This document shows, piece after piece, positions 8,036 to 12,230 of a DNA stretch of 12,230 nucleotides; the first letter of the stretch is position 1, and the number at the start of each line of letters is the position of its first letter. The notes below the pieces were generated by a model. The model saw only the letters and a program-made list of their open reading frames with translations, was not told the origin of the DNA and ran no database searches. The position numbers and the translations under genes are program-made. Source of the stretch: Verrucomicrobiales bacterium (GTDB lineage Bacteria; Verrucomicrobiota; Verrucomicrobiia; Limisphaerales; UBA9464); the NCBI GenBank assembly GCA_003445095.1, contig DLVS01000554.1, positions 1-12,230 of the forward strand, in the 5' to 3' direction.

Positions 8036-8293
8036 AATTGCGCCGCGGACATCCAGGCCATTACTCGGCAGCACCCGGTTTATCTGTCGCCAATCAACAT
8101 CGCCGACCTTCGGTTTGGCATCGGGCTAATGGCGGACGCGCGTAGAAGGCAGCGTGCCCTAGCGCTCGTCCGTCGCCTGCGCCGCAAGCCGCTCCTGCGC
8201 ATCACGGGCGAGGCCGCAGAAGTCTTTGGCGATCTTGCCGCCCAGCTTGAGTTGGCTGGTCGCGGCGCGGACTTAAGGTTGCGGGAGGATTGG
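8036..8293 (+). pseudogene. PIN-domain toxin (VapC-like) fragment, both ends missing
   Basis: The frame reads a VapC-like core: the RQHPVYLSPINIADLRFGI segment with its helix, an RRR-rich helix, LLRITGEAAEVFGDLAAQLE, then AGRGAD. The N-terminal strand with the first catalytic Asp is not found upstream (in-frame stop at 7994), and similarity ends near 8285-8293, where a PIN C-terminus should continue. The open frame stops at 8321 after running into antisense sequence of the opposing truncated vapC. It cannot make a full PIN domain. Family membership is recognised from memory of VapC sequences, not a search. Confidence 0.55.
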
Positions 8294-8462
8294 GAAGAGG
8301 GAGCTTGCCGAGGGCGTGTTTGATGACGATTTCCCAAGCGCTCGCATCGCCAAATAACAGATCATTTCGAGGATCAGTGAGGTCGTCCTGCAACTCCATC
8401 GAAAGCCGAGGGCTGCCCGCGAACATCCAAAGGGCCGAATGAGTGTCGAGCACCAATCTCAT
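8202..8462 (-). pseudogene. Truncated VapC-type PIN toxin
   Basis: The first ~57 residues are a clear PIN start: VLDTHSALWMFAG with the first catalytic Asp (D6), then ASAWEIVIKHALGKLPLP with the second acid (E44). After about 8292 the frame leaves the family and reads antisense through the neighbouring PIN fragment as Pro/Arg-rich residues. PIN toxins of this type are ~125-135 residues; this ORF is 86 and lacks the third and fourth acidic residues, so it is expected to be inactive. Its ATG overlaps the antitoxin stop (ATGA, 8459-8462), the usual toxin-antitoxin coupling. Confidence 0.75.
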
Positions 8463-8707
8463 TCCCGTTTGCCGAAGAACATCTCTTCAATGTCCGCATC
8501 GGGCTGCCCGAAATCTTCGGGCACGATGAGGGTTCCACGGGCAAGCCCAAACGGACGTCGCTCGTTCAAGGGGCGGGGAAGCGGCCGGATTTCTGCCAGC
8601 GGCAAGTTCTGGTCGCACAAAGTGATGACTACCCCTTCCCGAACGAGCGGAGTCAACTCGGCGAAGCGCTCCCCGGCCTCTCGGAGTTCGACCGTTGTTT
8701 TGTTCAT
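8459..8707 (-). CDS. Phd/YefM-type antitoxin paired with the truncated VapC
   Basis: This 82-residue protein has an N-terminal DNA-binding-like part (MNKTTVELREAGERFAEL, then a VVITLCDQNLPLAEIRPLP strand-turn-strand) and the C-terminal toxin-neutralising tail FGLARGTLIVPEDFGQP...EEMFFG common to antitoxins paired with PIN toxins. It normally represses its own operon and blocks VapC. Because its toxin is truncated, it may survive as an orphan able to neutralise related toxins, or be decaying. No good ribosome-binding site is visible at the ATG at 8707. The toxin start overlaps its stop codon by four bases. Confidence 0.85.
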   Translation of the reverse strand: MNKTTVELREAGERFAELTPLVREGVVITLCDQNLPLAEIRPLPRPLNERRPFGLARGTLIVPEDFGQPDADIEEMFFGKRE

Positions 8708-8823
8708 GGGTGATAAGCTATTCCCCAGAGGCGCCGCCGGTCAATGATGCGCCCCGACGACACCGACGACACATCATCGTACTCCCACGTGGATTGGGAT
8801 CCGTGGGGATCGAGGGTCCGCAT
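8704..8823 (-). CDS. Possible 39-residue small ORF between DUF433 gene and antitoxin
   Basis: An ATG at 8823 opens 39 codons whose TGA overlaps the antitoxin ATG (ATGA, 8704-8707). It is in frame with the DUF433 stop 15 bases upstream. The product, with DDVSSVSSG in the middle, matches no family I know, and part of the DNA is low-complexity. The overlap suggests translational coupling, but the ORF could be a chance frame or the remnant of a longer DUF433 partner gene. Confidence 0.2.
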   Translation of the reverse strand: MRTLDPHGSQSTWEYDDVSSVSSGRIIDRRRLWGIAYHP

Positions 8824-8835
8824 GCGCCTGCCGGG

Positions 8836-9060
8836 TCACGCGGCCGCTTCAGTCAACGACGTTTCGGCGAGCTTGAGCACCGACAACGCTTGATCGCGGG
8901 TCGCGCCGGGAAACCAATCGAGGAATTGGTCCAGTGTGGCGCCGCCTTCGAGATTCTCGAACAGGGCTCGCACGGGGACGCGTGTTCCCGCGAACACCCA
9001 CGCCCCGGAAACTTTCCCAGGCACGCGCTCTACGGCCGGGCATTGAGTCCAATCCGACAT
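8836..9060 (-). CDS. DUF433 family protein, orphan antitoxin-like
   Basis: The 74 residues fit DUF433, a small HTH-containing family: CPAVERVPGKVSGAWVFAGTRVPV, then ALFENLEGG.TLDQFLDWFPG and a helix QALSVLKLAET. Such proteins usually precede a DUF5615 PIN-like toxin gene. None follows here: downstream come a 39-codon frame and then an unrelated antitoxin. It is therefore an orphan, perhaps after loss of the toxin. The ATG at 9060 lacks a visible Shine-Dalgarno sequence. A possible attC relic (around 9160-9183) lies just upstream, so it may once have been a cassette gene. Confidence 0.8.
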   Translation of the reverse strand: MSDWTQCPAVERVPGKVSGAWVFAGTRVPVRALFENLEGGATLDQFLDWFPGATRDQALSVLKLAETSLTEAAA

Positions 9061-9491
9061 GCGCGGAGGGTACTTCGGCCGCAGTCGAGGGCAACCGGGA
9101 AGAACTCAAGTCAGCCCGCTGAAACCGTGTCTTCCGCCACCCTCGCGAGGCATACCGATCGTCACTGCCCCGGCTCACCGACCTGTCGCCAACGCGGGAA
9201 ACCTCAACGTGACGTGACGCTGAAACGTTCAACGCCTGTCACGCCTGCCGCTCTGCGCTGGCGACCCAAACCACGCCAGGGTCCACTATGCCTCGACTCC
9301 TCCACCCGGAGTTAGTTTTCCTATAGCCAAAAGACTCCCCCCGCGGCTTCATCCAGAGGCCCGTCGCGCCTTAGCGCCAGCGAAGGCGGATGAATGAAGC
9401 TGGGCGATGATTTCTCATATCCATTCTTGCCCTCTCCGCCCGATCTTTTCCGCTTTGGAGTTAGGCATTTCAGGATTCTTGGAAAAGACGT
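9061..9491. other. Intergenic stretch with no convincing gene
   Basis: About 430 bases between the DUF433 and yoeB genes. No frame here has family features; the long plus-strand frame crossing it is the antisense shadow of DUF433. It contains an 11-base copy of the integron L' sequence (9173-9183) and a REP-like palindrome (9346-9400). A 17-codon frame on the minus strand just after yoeB (about 9416-9451) is too short to support. Confidence 0.6.
9346..9400. repeat. REP-like imperfect palindrome
   Basis: Outer arms GCTTCATCC (9346-9354) and GGATGAATGAAGC (9388-9400) are complementary apart from a four-base insertion. Inner arms CGCCTT and AAGGCG surround a GC-rich centre. The whole could fold as a two-tier hairpin of ~55 bases. 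It has no U tract, so it is not a normal terminator. Copy number in the genome is unknown. Confidence 0.5.
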
Positions 9492-9752
9492 TCAGGTGCC
9501 GTAGTGGAACCTGGCCTGTGCAATCAGGATGCCGCCCTCGACCGTGCGATAGACAAGTCGATGCTCGGAGTCGATGTGGCGTGACCAGTAGCCACGAAAC
9601 GCGTGTTTGAGTGTTTCGAGCTTGCCGATACCGGAGTGCGGACTGCGAATAATGTCCTTCAGCAGTTGGTTGATGCGCGACACCATTTTGGGGTCGGTCG
9701 TCGGCCAGAAAGTGTAATCCTCCCACGCTTGCGGTGAGAAGGTCAGATTCAT
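9492..9752 (-). CDS. yoeB: YoeB toxin, ribosome-dependent mRNA interferase
   Basis: The 86-residue protein aligns by memory almost end to end with E. coli YoeB (84 residues). Catalytic residues keep their exact positions: E46 in GKLETLKH, R65 in SEHRLVY, and H83-Y84 in the C-terminal RFHYGT. The YWSRHIDSEHRLVY block is the family signature. YoeB binds the 70S ribosome A site and cuts mRNA; YefM neutralises it. Its ATG at 9752 overlaps the yefM stop (ATGA), giving coupled translation with antitoxin first. No truncation or missing residue is seen, so the toxin is probably functional. Confidence 0.93.
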   Translation of the reverse strand: MNLTFSPQAWEDYTFWPTTDPKMVSRINQLLKDIIRSPHSGIGKLETLKHAFRGYWSRHIDSEHRLVYRTVEGGILIAQARFHYGT

Positions 9753-10015
9753 GCGTTGAGGTCGATGTCGCGCACAACGCCCTTGCCGCTTTCGAGCGCG
9801 TGGATGGCTTCGAGCAGGCGCTTGGCGTTGGCAGGGCTGCGTATGAGGTAAGCCGTCTCCTCCAACGATTCGAAATCCTCCAGCGACAGCATGACCACGG
9901 ATTGGTCGCGGTTGCGGGTGATGATGACTGGCGTGTGGTCGGTGCAAACCCTGTCCATCGTGGAGGCGAGATTCTCACGGGCGGCGGTGTAGCTGATCGC
10001 GTTCATGCTGGACAT
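9749..10015 (-). CDS. yefM: YefM antitoxin
   Basis: The N-terminal Phd/YefM fold is clear: NAISYTAARENLASTMDRV, a strand PVIITR, then VVMLSLEDFESLEETAYL. The toxin-wrapping C-terminus RSPANAKRLLEAI..LESGKG closely follows E. coli YefM. I chose the ATG at 10015, which has a GGA seven bases upstream; an ATG three codons later (10006) matches the usual YefM N-terminus and is equally possible, and a TTG at 10042 is less likely. It neutralises YoeB and represses its own operon in the known family. The stop overlaps the yoeB start by four bases. Confidence 0.93.
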   Translation of the reverse strand: MSSMNAISYTAARENLASTMDRVCTDHTPVIITRNRDQSVVMLSLEDFESLEETAYLIRSPANAKRLLEAIHALESGKGVVRDIDLNA

Positions 10016-10062
10016 GACGCTGTCCAGAACCACTTTCGTCAAAGTGTGCTTTCAGGAGACGC

Positions 10063-10086
10063 TGGCGACCGCTGTGGGGGTCGCCA
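10063..10086. repeat. Perfect 8-bp stem hairpin upstream of yefM
   Basis: TGGCGACC (10063-10070) and GGTCGCCA (10079-10086) are perfect inverted arms around an eight-base loop. There is no T-run on either side, so it is a weak terminator candidate. It lies ~50 bases upstream of yefM and could be an mRNA leader structure, an operator, or part of a dispersed intergenic element. Confidence 0.4.
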
Positions 10087-10175
10087 TGGTCCGGACTGCA
10101 CCATCCGCGCCGCAAAGCCTGGCTGGAACGCCAGCGCCAAGCGCTCTGGCCGGTGCGGAATTCCCACTGGTTCTT

Positions 10176-10409
10176 CTAAGCCAGGAAGCAAAGATCGCAC
10201 GCGAAGGCGCGAAGCCGCGAAGGAGAAGGCCGGATCATGGGTCGGTCGCTCGCCGAACGGTTCACCAAACTGTGGAACGCCACCCGGGACAATTCAGCAC
10301 CTTCTCCTCGCGGCTTCGTTCCTTCGCGTGAACCGCTGCGCTCCACCTCAGCGCGATCCTGGAAACTGTGAGCGACTGCGTCAGACTCGCTGACAGGTGA
10401 GGTACTCAT
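10176..10409 (-). pseudogene. Third cassette ORF, probably interrupted by an inverted-repeat element
   Basis: An ATG at 10409, three bases after the attC R' box, opens a 77-codon frame. The same tight attC-to-ATG spacing is seen in the other cassettes, so a cassette gene is expected here. Only the first ~27 residues (MSTSPVSESDAVAHS...) lie outside the long inverted repeat at 10198-10330. The rest, Ser/Arg-rich and ending LRAFACDLCFLA, looks like translated repeat. No family recognised. Either a short non-conserved protein or a gene remnant. Confidence 0.25.
10198..10330. repeat. Long imperfect inverted repeat (31-32 nt arms, 70 nt loop)
   Basis: The arm 10198-10229, containing CGAAGCCGCGA, is complementary to 10300-10330 over its full length with two mismatches and one single-base gap. 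A 70-base segment, 10230-10299, lies between the arms. The arms have the GCGAAG/CGCGAAG style of dispersed intergenic repeats found in several GC-rich environmental bacteria (from memory). It falls inside the expected third cassette, so it may be an insertion. Confidence 0.7.
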
Positions 10410-10412
10410 TTC

Positions 10413-10512
10413 GCCGAACGCAAAGGTCAGCGACGAGAGCCAGCCACCGGTGGCGTTGCATTCGTCTTTGAGGGAATCGGCTGACTCCCGCTCGCTGGAC
10501 CGCCGGTTAGCC
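10413..10512 (-). repeat. attC site B
   Basis: Read on the minus strand: R'' box GGCTAAC (10506-10512), L'' segment GGTCCAGCGAGCGGGAG, a ~40-base loop region, L' segment CTCTCGTCGCTGACC, and R' box GTTCGGC (10413-10419). L'' and L' are complementary except for extra unpaired bases on the L'' side, the extrahelical bases that set strand choice in attC. Total 100 bases, within the usual size range. The cut point would be G/TTCGGC. Confidence 0.7.
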
Positions 10513-10549
10513 TTTTGGTCTGAAAACTCAAGAATGAGTGCTTTCATGT

Positions 10550-11290
10550 CTACGACAGAGCCATCGGCAGTCTGCTCTCAACACGCAATGTATGGAAGCA
10601 TGCCTCAAACGGTCTCTCATCCCAGCTCGAACTCTCGACTCTCTTGCCAATGGCACTAATAGACGCGGTGACGAAGCCGCCGGGCACAGTCAGCCTGTAA
10701 GCCACCTCTTTGAATTTGCCAATCCATGCCTCGCCTCGGGTGATGACCTTTCGGCCTGTAACCGGACCAAAGGTAACAGCCTCCTCTGATCGGTCTTCAG
10801 ACTGTGCGTTCCCGACTGCCGCGTCGTATAGATTCGCAACTGCCTGCTCTGGCAATGCATCAATGGCGAGCCACAGCCCTCTCAATGTAACCAACTTTCC
10901 GCTGCCCGTGCCTCCTGGAACACGTCGAACTTTCGCCCCTGGAGGCAAATCCATGTGCAGACATAGCTCGGGCTCGGGCGGCTTCTCTGCCTCTTCTTTA
11001 ATCCTCTTTACAAAATCCTCCTCCGAGGCCACGAGCGAGAATCCAAGCACGAATTGCAGTGGATCGTTCTGACGAGCGGCTTCAGCCAACCATAGCTGAA
11101 GCGCTGCAAAATCGTCGGACAACACCTTTTCGGCGTCCTGTTGCGACAGCCCACGTATCCTTTCTGATAAAAGCGGCCACAATACTGCAAAGCCGGAGTC
11201 TTCATTGAGCCCTTCGGCGCCGCTGCGAGCAAACTTCCTCCTGAACGATTGCAGGTAGAGCAGACGCTCAGGAAGGGGAGACGCGCGCAT
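10550..11290 (-). CDS. Cassette-encoded protein of unknown function (246 aa)
   Basis: The ATG at 11290 lies nine bases after the conserved GTT of the preceding attC R' box; a TTG three codons earlier is less likely. I do not recognise a family. The protein is soluble-looking with no signal peptide or membrane segment. The N-terminal half (to ~110) is helical and acidic; the second half (~135-246) is mixed, with strands such as YRLTVPGGFVTASISAIG near 199-216. A GGTGSGKL stretch (127-134) resembles a P-loop but lacks the S/T after K and a preceding strand. It is the body of a gene cassette and ends ~40 bases before the next attC. Expression would depend on a distal integron promoter. Confidence 0.75.
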   Translation of the reverse strand: MRASPLPERLLYLQSFRRKFARSGAEGLNEDSGFAVLWPLLSERIRGLSQQDAEKVLSDDFAALQLWLAEAARQNDPLQFVLGFSLVASEEDFVKRIKEEAEKPPEPELCLHMDLPPGAKVRRVPGGTGSGKLVTLRGLWLAIDALPEQAVANLYDAAVGNAQSEDRSEEAVTFGPVTGRKVITRGEAWIGKFKEVAYRLTVPGGFVTASISAIGKRVESSSWDERPFEACFHTLRVESRLPMALS

Positions 11291-11293
11291 AGG

Positions 11294-11419
11294 ATTCAAC
11301 GCCCGAGCTCACCGACCGCCGCTGGAACCGGGCGTTGGTAGCGGATCCAGCGTCCGACTAACCGGTGCGCCCAAACTCGAGACGCCGGGCGGAGGTTCGT
11401 GTGCAGCGACTTGTTCGGT
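11294..11419 (-). repeat. attC site A
   Basis: Minus strand: R'' ACCGAAC (11413-11419), L'' segment GTCGCTGCACACGAACC, L' segment GGTCGGTGAGCTCGGGC, R' GTTGAAT (11294-11300), a perfect GTTRRRY. L'' and L' pair with one unpaired base. Total 126 bases. R'' (ACCGAAC) is nearly complementary to the first bases of its own cassette (G + TTCGGC at 11738-11744), as expected if the site closed the circular form of cassette A. Confidence 0.75.
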
Positions 11420-11719
11420 GCGGTGGCCTTTTGTTGGTGGAGGGTATAGAAGAGGAAGAATAAGGCCAGCCGCCGTAACCGAAACGAAGATCAATATCCC
11501 CCAGATCGCGAGTGATCTACGGCGTGACAAATAGATCAACGACATCGCCAGCAGAACGACGAGCAAGCAGACCAGAATCCACACCGCCCATTCTCCGAAG
11601 AAACCAGTTCCGCTACTCACGTCGAAGAAGATCAAACACGGTAGCAAGATCACAATGAACTCCAAGCTGACGAAGCACAACGTCGAGCGCCTATCTCGCT
11701 TTTGGCGTGTGGAATTCAT
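11309..11719 (-). CDS. Cassette-encoded small membrane protein (3 TM)
   Basis: The ATG at 11719 gives 136 residues; a TTG at 11749 would start inside the attC and is unlikely. Three hydrophobic helices are visible at about 14-33, 44-64 and 70-91, with an Arg/Lys-rich N-terminus (RQKRDRR) and RRR between helices 2 and 3. No family recognised. The last ~36 residues, rich in Pro, Gly and Ser, are encoded by the attC site itself, so the reading frame borrows the recombination site for its C-terminus. The function could be membrane stress, immunity or phage related, but nothing in the sequence decides this. Confidence 0.7.
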   Translation of the reverse strand: MNSTRQKRDRRSTLCFVSLEFIVILLPCLIFFDVSSGTGFFGEWAVWILVCLLVVLLAMSLIYLSRRRSLAIWGILIFVSVTAAGLILPLLYPPPTKGHRTEQVAAHEPPPGVSSLGAPVSRTLDPLPTPGSSGGR

Positions 11720-11737
11720 GGAAAAGACATCTTGGTC

Positions 11738-11846
11738 GCCGAACGCCAAAGCTCACCGACCGCCCCTCGGAACCGGGCCCTGGCAGCGAATCCGGTGTTT
11801 GAACAACCGGTGCGCACGAATGCGAACCGGGGAGCGGCGGTTAGAA
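11738..11846 (-). repeat. attC site upstream of cassette A
   Basis: Minus strand: R'' TTCTAAC (11840-11846), L'' segment GCTCCCCGGTTCGC, L' segment GCGGTCGGTGAGC, R' GTTCGGC (11738-11744). It shares the ~60 bases before R' with attC site A, including the 11-mer GGTCGGTGAGC and a CGGTT-rich loop. Total 109 bases. This is the attC of a cassette that should lie to its right but is replaced there by the start of an IS110-type element. Confidence 0.7.
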
Positions 11847-12230
11847 GTCATGATGGGTTGAAACGGAGCCTCACTCGAGGCCACGCTGGAAGTACTGATG
11901 AAACTATATTTCCTCAAGCCCATCATGACCACCGCCACCGTAAACACCGCCCCCAGGGCCGACAAGCCCGTGGCACCGCCTCGGCAACCCTTGCCGACTC
12001 CCGTGCTCCATCCGGATCGCCCCACCCTCAAACTCGGCCTAGACGTCCACCTGGAATTCATCATGGCCGTGGTCCAGCGCGATCACGCCTCCGCGCAAGC
12101 GCCCCGGAAGTTTACCGCCGATCAACTCGTCGCCCAGATCAACAAATGGACCACCGACGGTCTGGTCGTGTACAGCGTCCAGGAATCGTGTGGCTTTGGT
12201 TTTGTCTTACCACGGCGTCTGGTCGAAGCC
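11847..12230 (+). mobile_element. IS110-family element, left part (runs off the window)
   Basis: The end of an attC site at 11846 is followed by ~51 bases and then a transposase gene on the plus strand. The exact left end cannot be fixed without the right end. Only a short leader precedes the gene, which fits the IS1111 subgroup, whose noncoding (guide RNA) region lies downstream of the transposase, better than IS110 proper. The subgroup is inference. Confidence 0.6.
11898..12230 (+). CDS. IS110-family DEDD transposase, N-terminal part (3' partial)
   Basis: The ATG at 11898 has a GGAAG five bases upstream; 111 codons are in the window with no stop. After a Pro-rich leader, the RuvC-like DEDD domain begins LKLGLDVHLEFIMAVVQ, giving the first Asp (D49). 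VVYSVQESCGFGF then gives the Glu (E96) in the motif typical of IS110/IS1111 transposases. The two downstream Asp residues and the C-terminal Ser domain lie beyond the edge. Enzymes of this family move without target-site duplication and are guided by an element-encoded bridge RNA. It is transcribed opposite to the cassettes it abuts. Confidence 0.88.
   Translation, partial: MKLYFLKPIMTTATVNTAPRADKPVAPPRQPLPTPVLHPDRPTLKLGLDVHLEFIMAVVQRDHASAQAPRKFTADQLVAQINKWTTDGLVVYSVQESCGFGFVLPRRLVEA

Larger units (their letters stand above)
10413..11846 (-). mobile_element. Integron gene-cassette array (no integrase in window)
   Basis: Three attC-like sites in one orientation (10413-10512, 11294-11419, 11738-11846) separate two short cassettes, each an ORF reading towards its own attC with its ATG within ~25 bases of the preceding R' box. 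That is the standard cassette layout. All genes read on the minus strand, so attI, intI and the Pc promoter should lie to the right of this window, unless this is an integrase-less array (CALIN). See the individual sites for box sequences. Confidence 0.75.

Noticed and set aside
8695..9315. 206-codon plus frame
   Set aside because: Antisense to DUF433 and intergenic sequence; product Arg/Pro/His-rich with no domain.
9460..9466. GCCTAAC (minus strand) as an attC R'' box after yoeB
   Set aside because: Perfect RYYYAAC, but no matching L boxes, and the nearest GTTRRRY is ~240 bases away.
9415..9978. 187-codon minus frame across yefM-yoeB
   Set aside because: Out-of-frame shadow; the true yoeB and yefM frames carry full family motifs.
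10889..10912. GGTGSGKL as a Walker A motif in the cassette B protein
   Set aside because: Lacks S/T after the lysine, has no preceding hydrophobic strand and no Walker B.
1..12230. CRISPR arrays, tRNA or rRNA genes
   Set aside because: No regularly spaced direct repeats and no tRNA or rRNA-like sequence was seen on reading the window.

Overview
The window is GC-rich and gene-dense. The protein types suggest an uncultured member of the Verrucomicrobiota/Planctomycetota group: an alpha/beta hydrolase fused to a GH43-like propeller, many scattered toxin-antitoxin genes, an IS110-type transposase and GC-rich integron attC sites. This taxonomic call is inference; no rRNA or other marker gene is present.

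Layout. (1) 1-1719 (+): the 3' part of a carbohydrate-active or esterase-like fusion protein, a housekeeping-type or polysaccharide-use gene. (2) 1751-3491 (+): a regulated two-gene unit, an XRE-HTH/ImmA-IrrE metalloprotease followed immediately by a PIN-domain (DUF3368-like) nuclease. It has a plausible promoter with an operator-like palindrome in the spacer and is probably read from a leaderless mRNA. (3) 7912-3503 (-): a compact three-gene operon, DNA methyltransferase > NurA-like nuclease > HerA-like pumping ATPase. It looks like a restriction-modification-like or defence module and converges on the PIN gene. (4) 8.0-9.1 kb: eroded toxin-antitoxin debris. Two PIN toxin genes are truncated and joined tail to tail, one keeps its Phd-type antitoxin, and a DUF433 antitoxin-like gene has no partner. 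(5) 9492-10015 (-): an intact-looking yefM-yoeB pair, with all canonical YoeB active-site residues. (6) 10.4-11.85 kb (-): a run of three attC-like recombination sites flanking short cassettes that encode unknown proteins. This is an integron cassette array with no integrase in view. (7) 11847-12230 (+): the start of an IS110-family transposase, abutting the outermost attC site.

How the parts work together (inference). The right two thirds is an accessory/defence island. In the MTase-NurA-HerA operon, the methyltransferase could mark self DNA while a HerA motor loads NurA to process unmarked DNA. The XRE-ImmA/PIN pair and the other toxin-antitoxin loci are stabilising or abortive-infection modules. 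The integron cassettes and the IS element are the likely means of turnover. The two best leads are the three-gene MTase-NurA-HerA operon and the attC array with an IS110-family element beside it.
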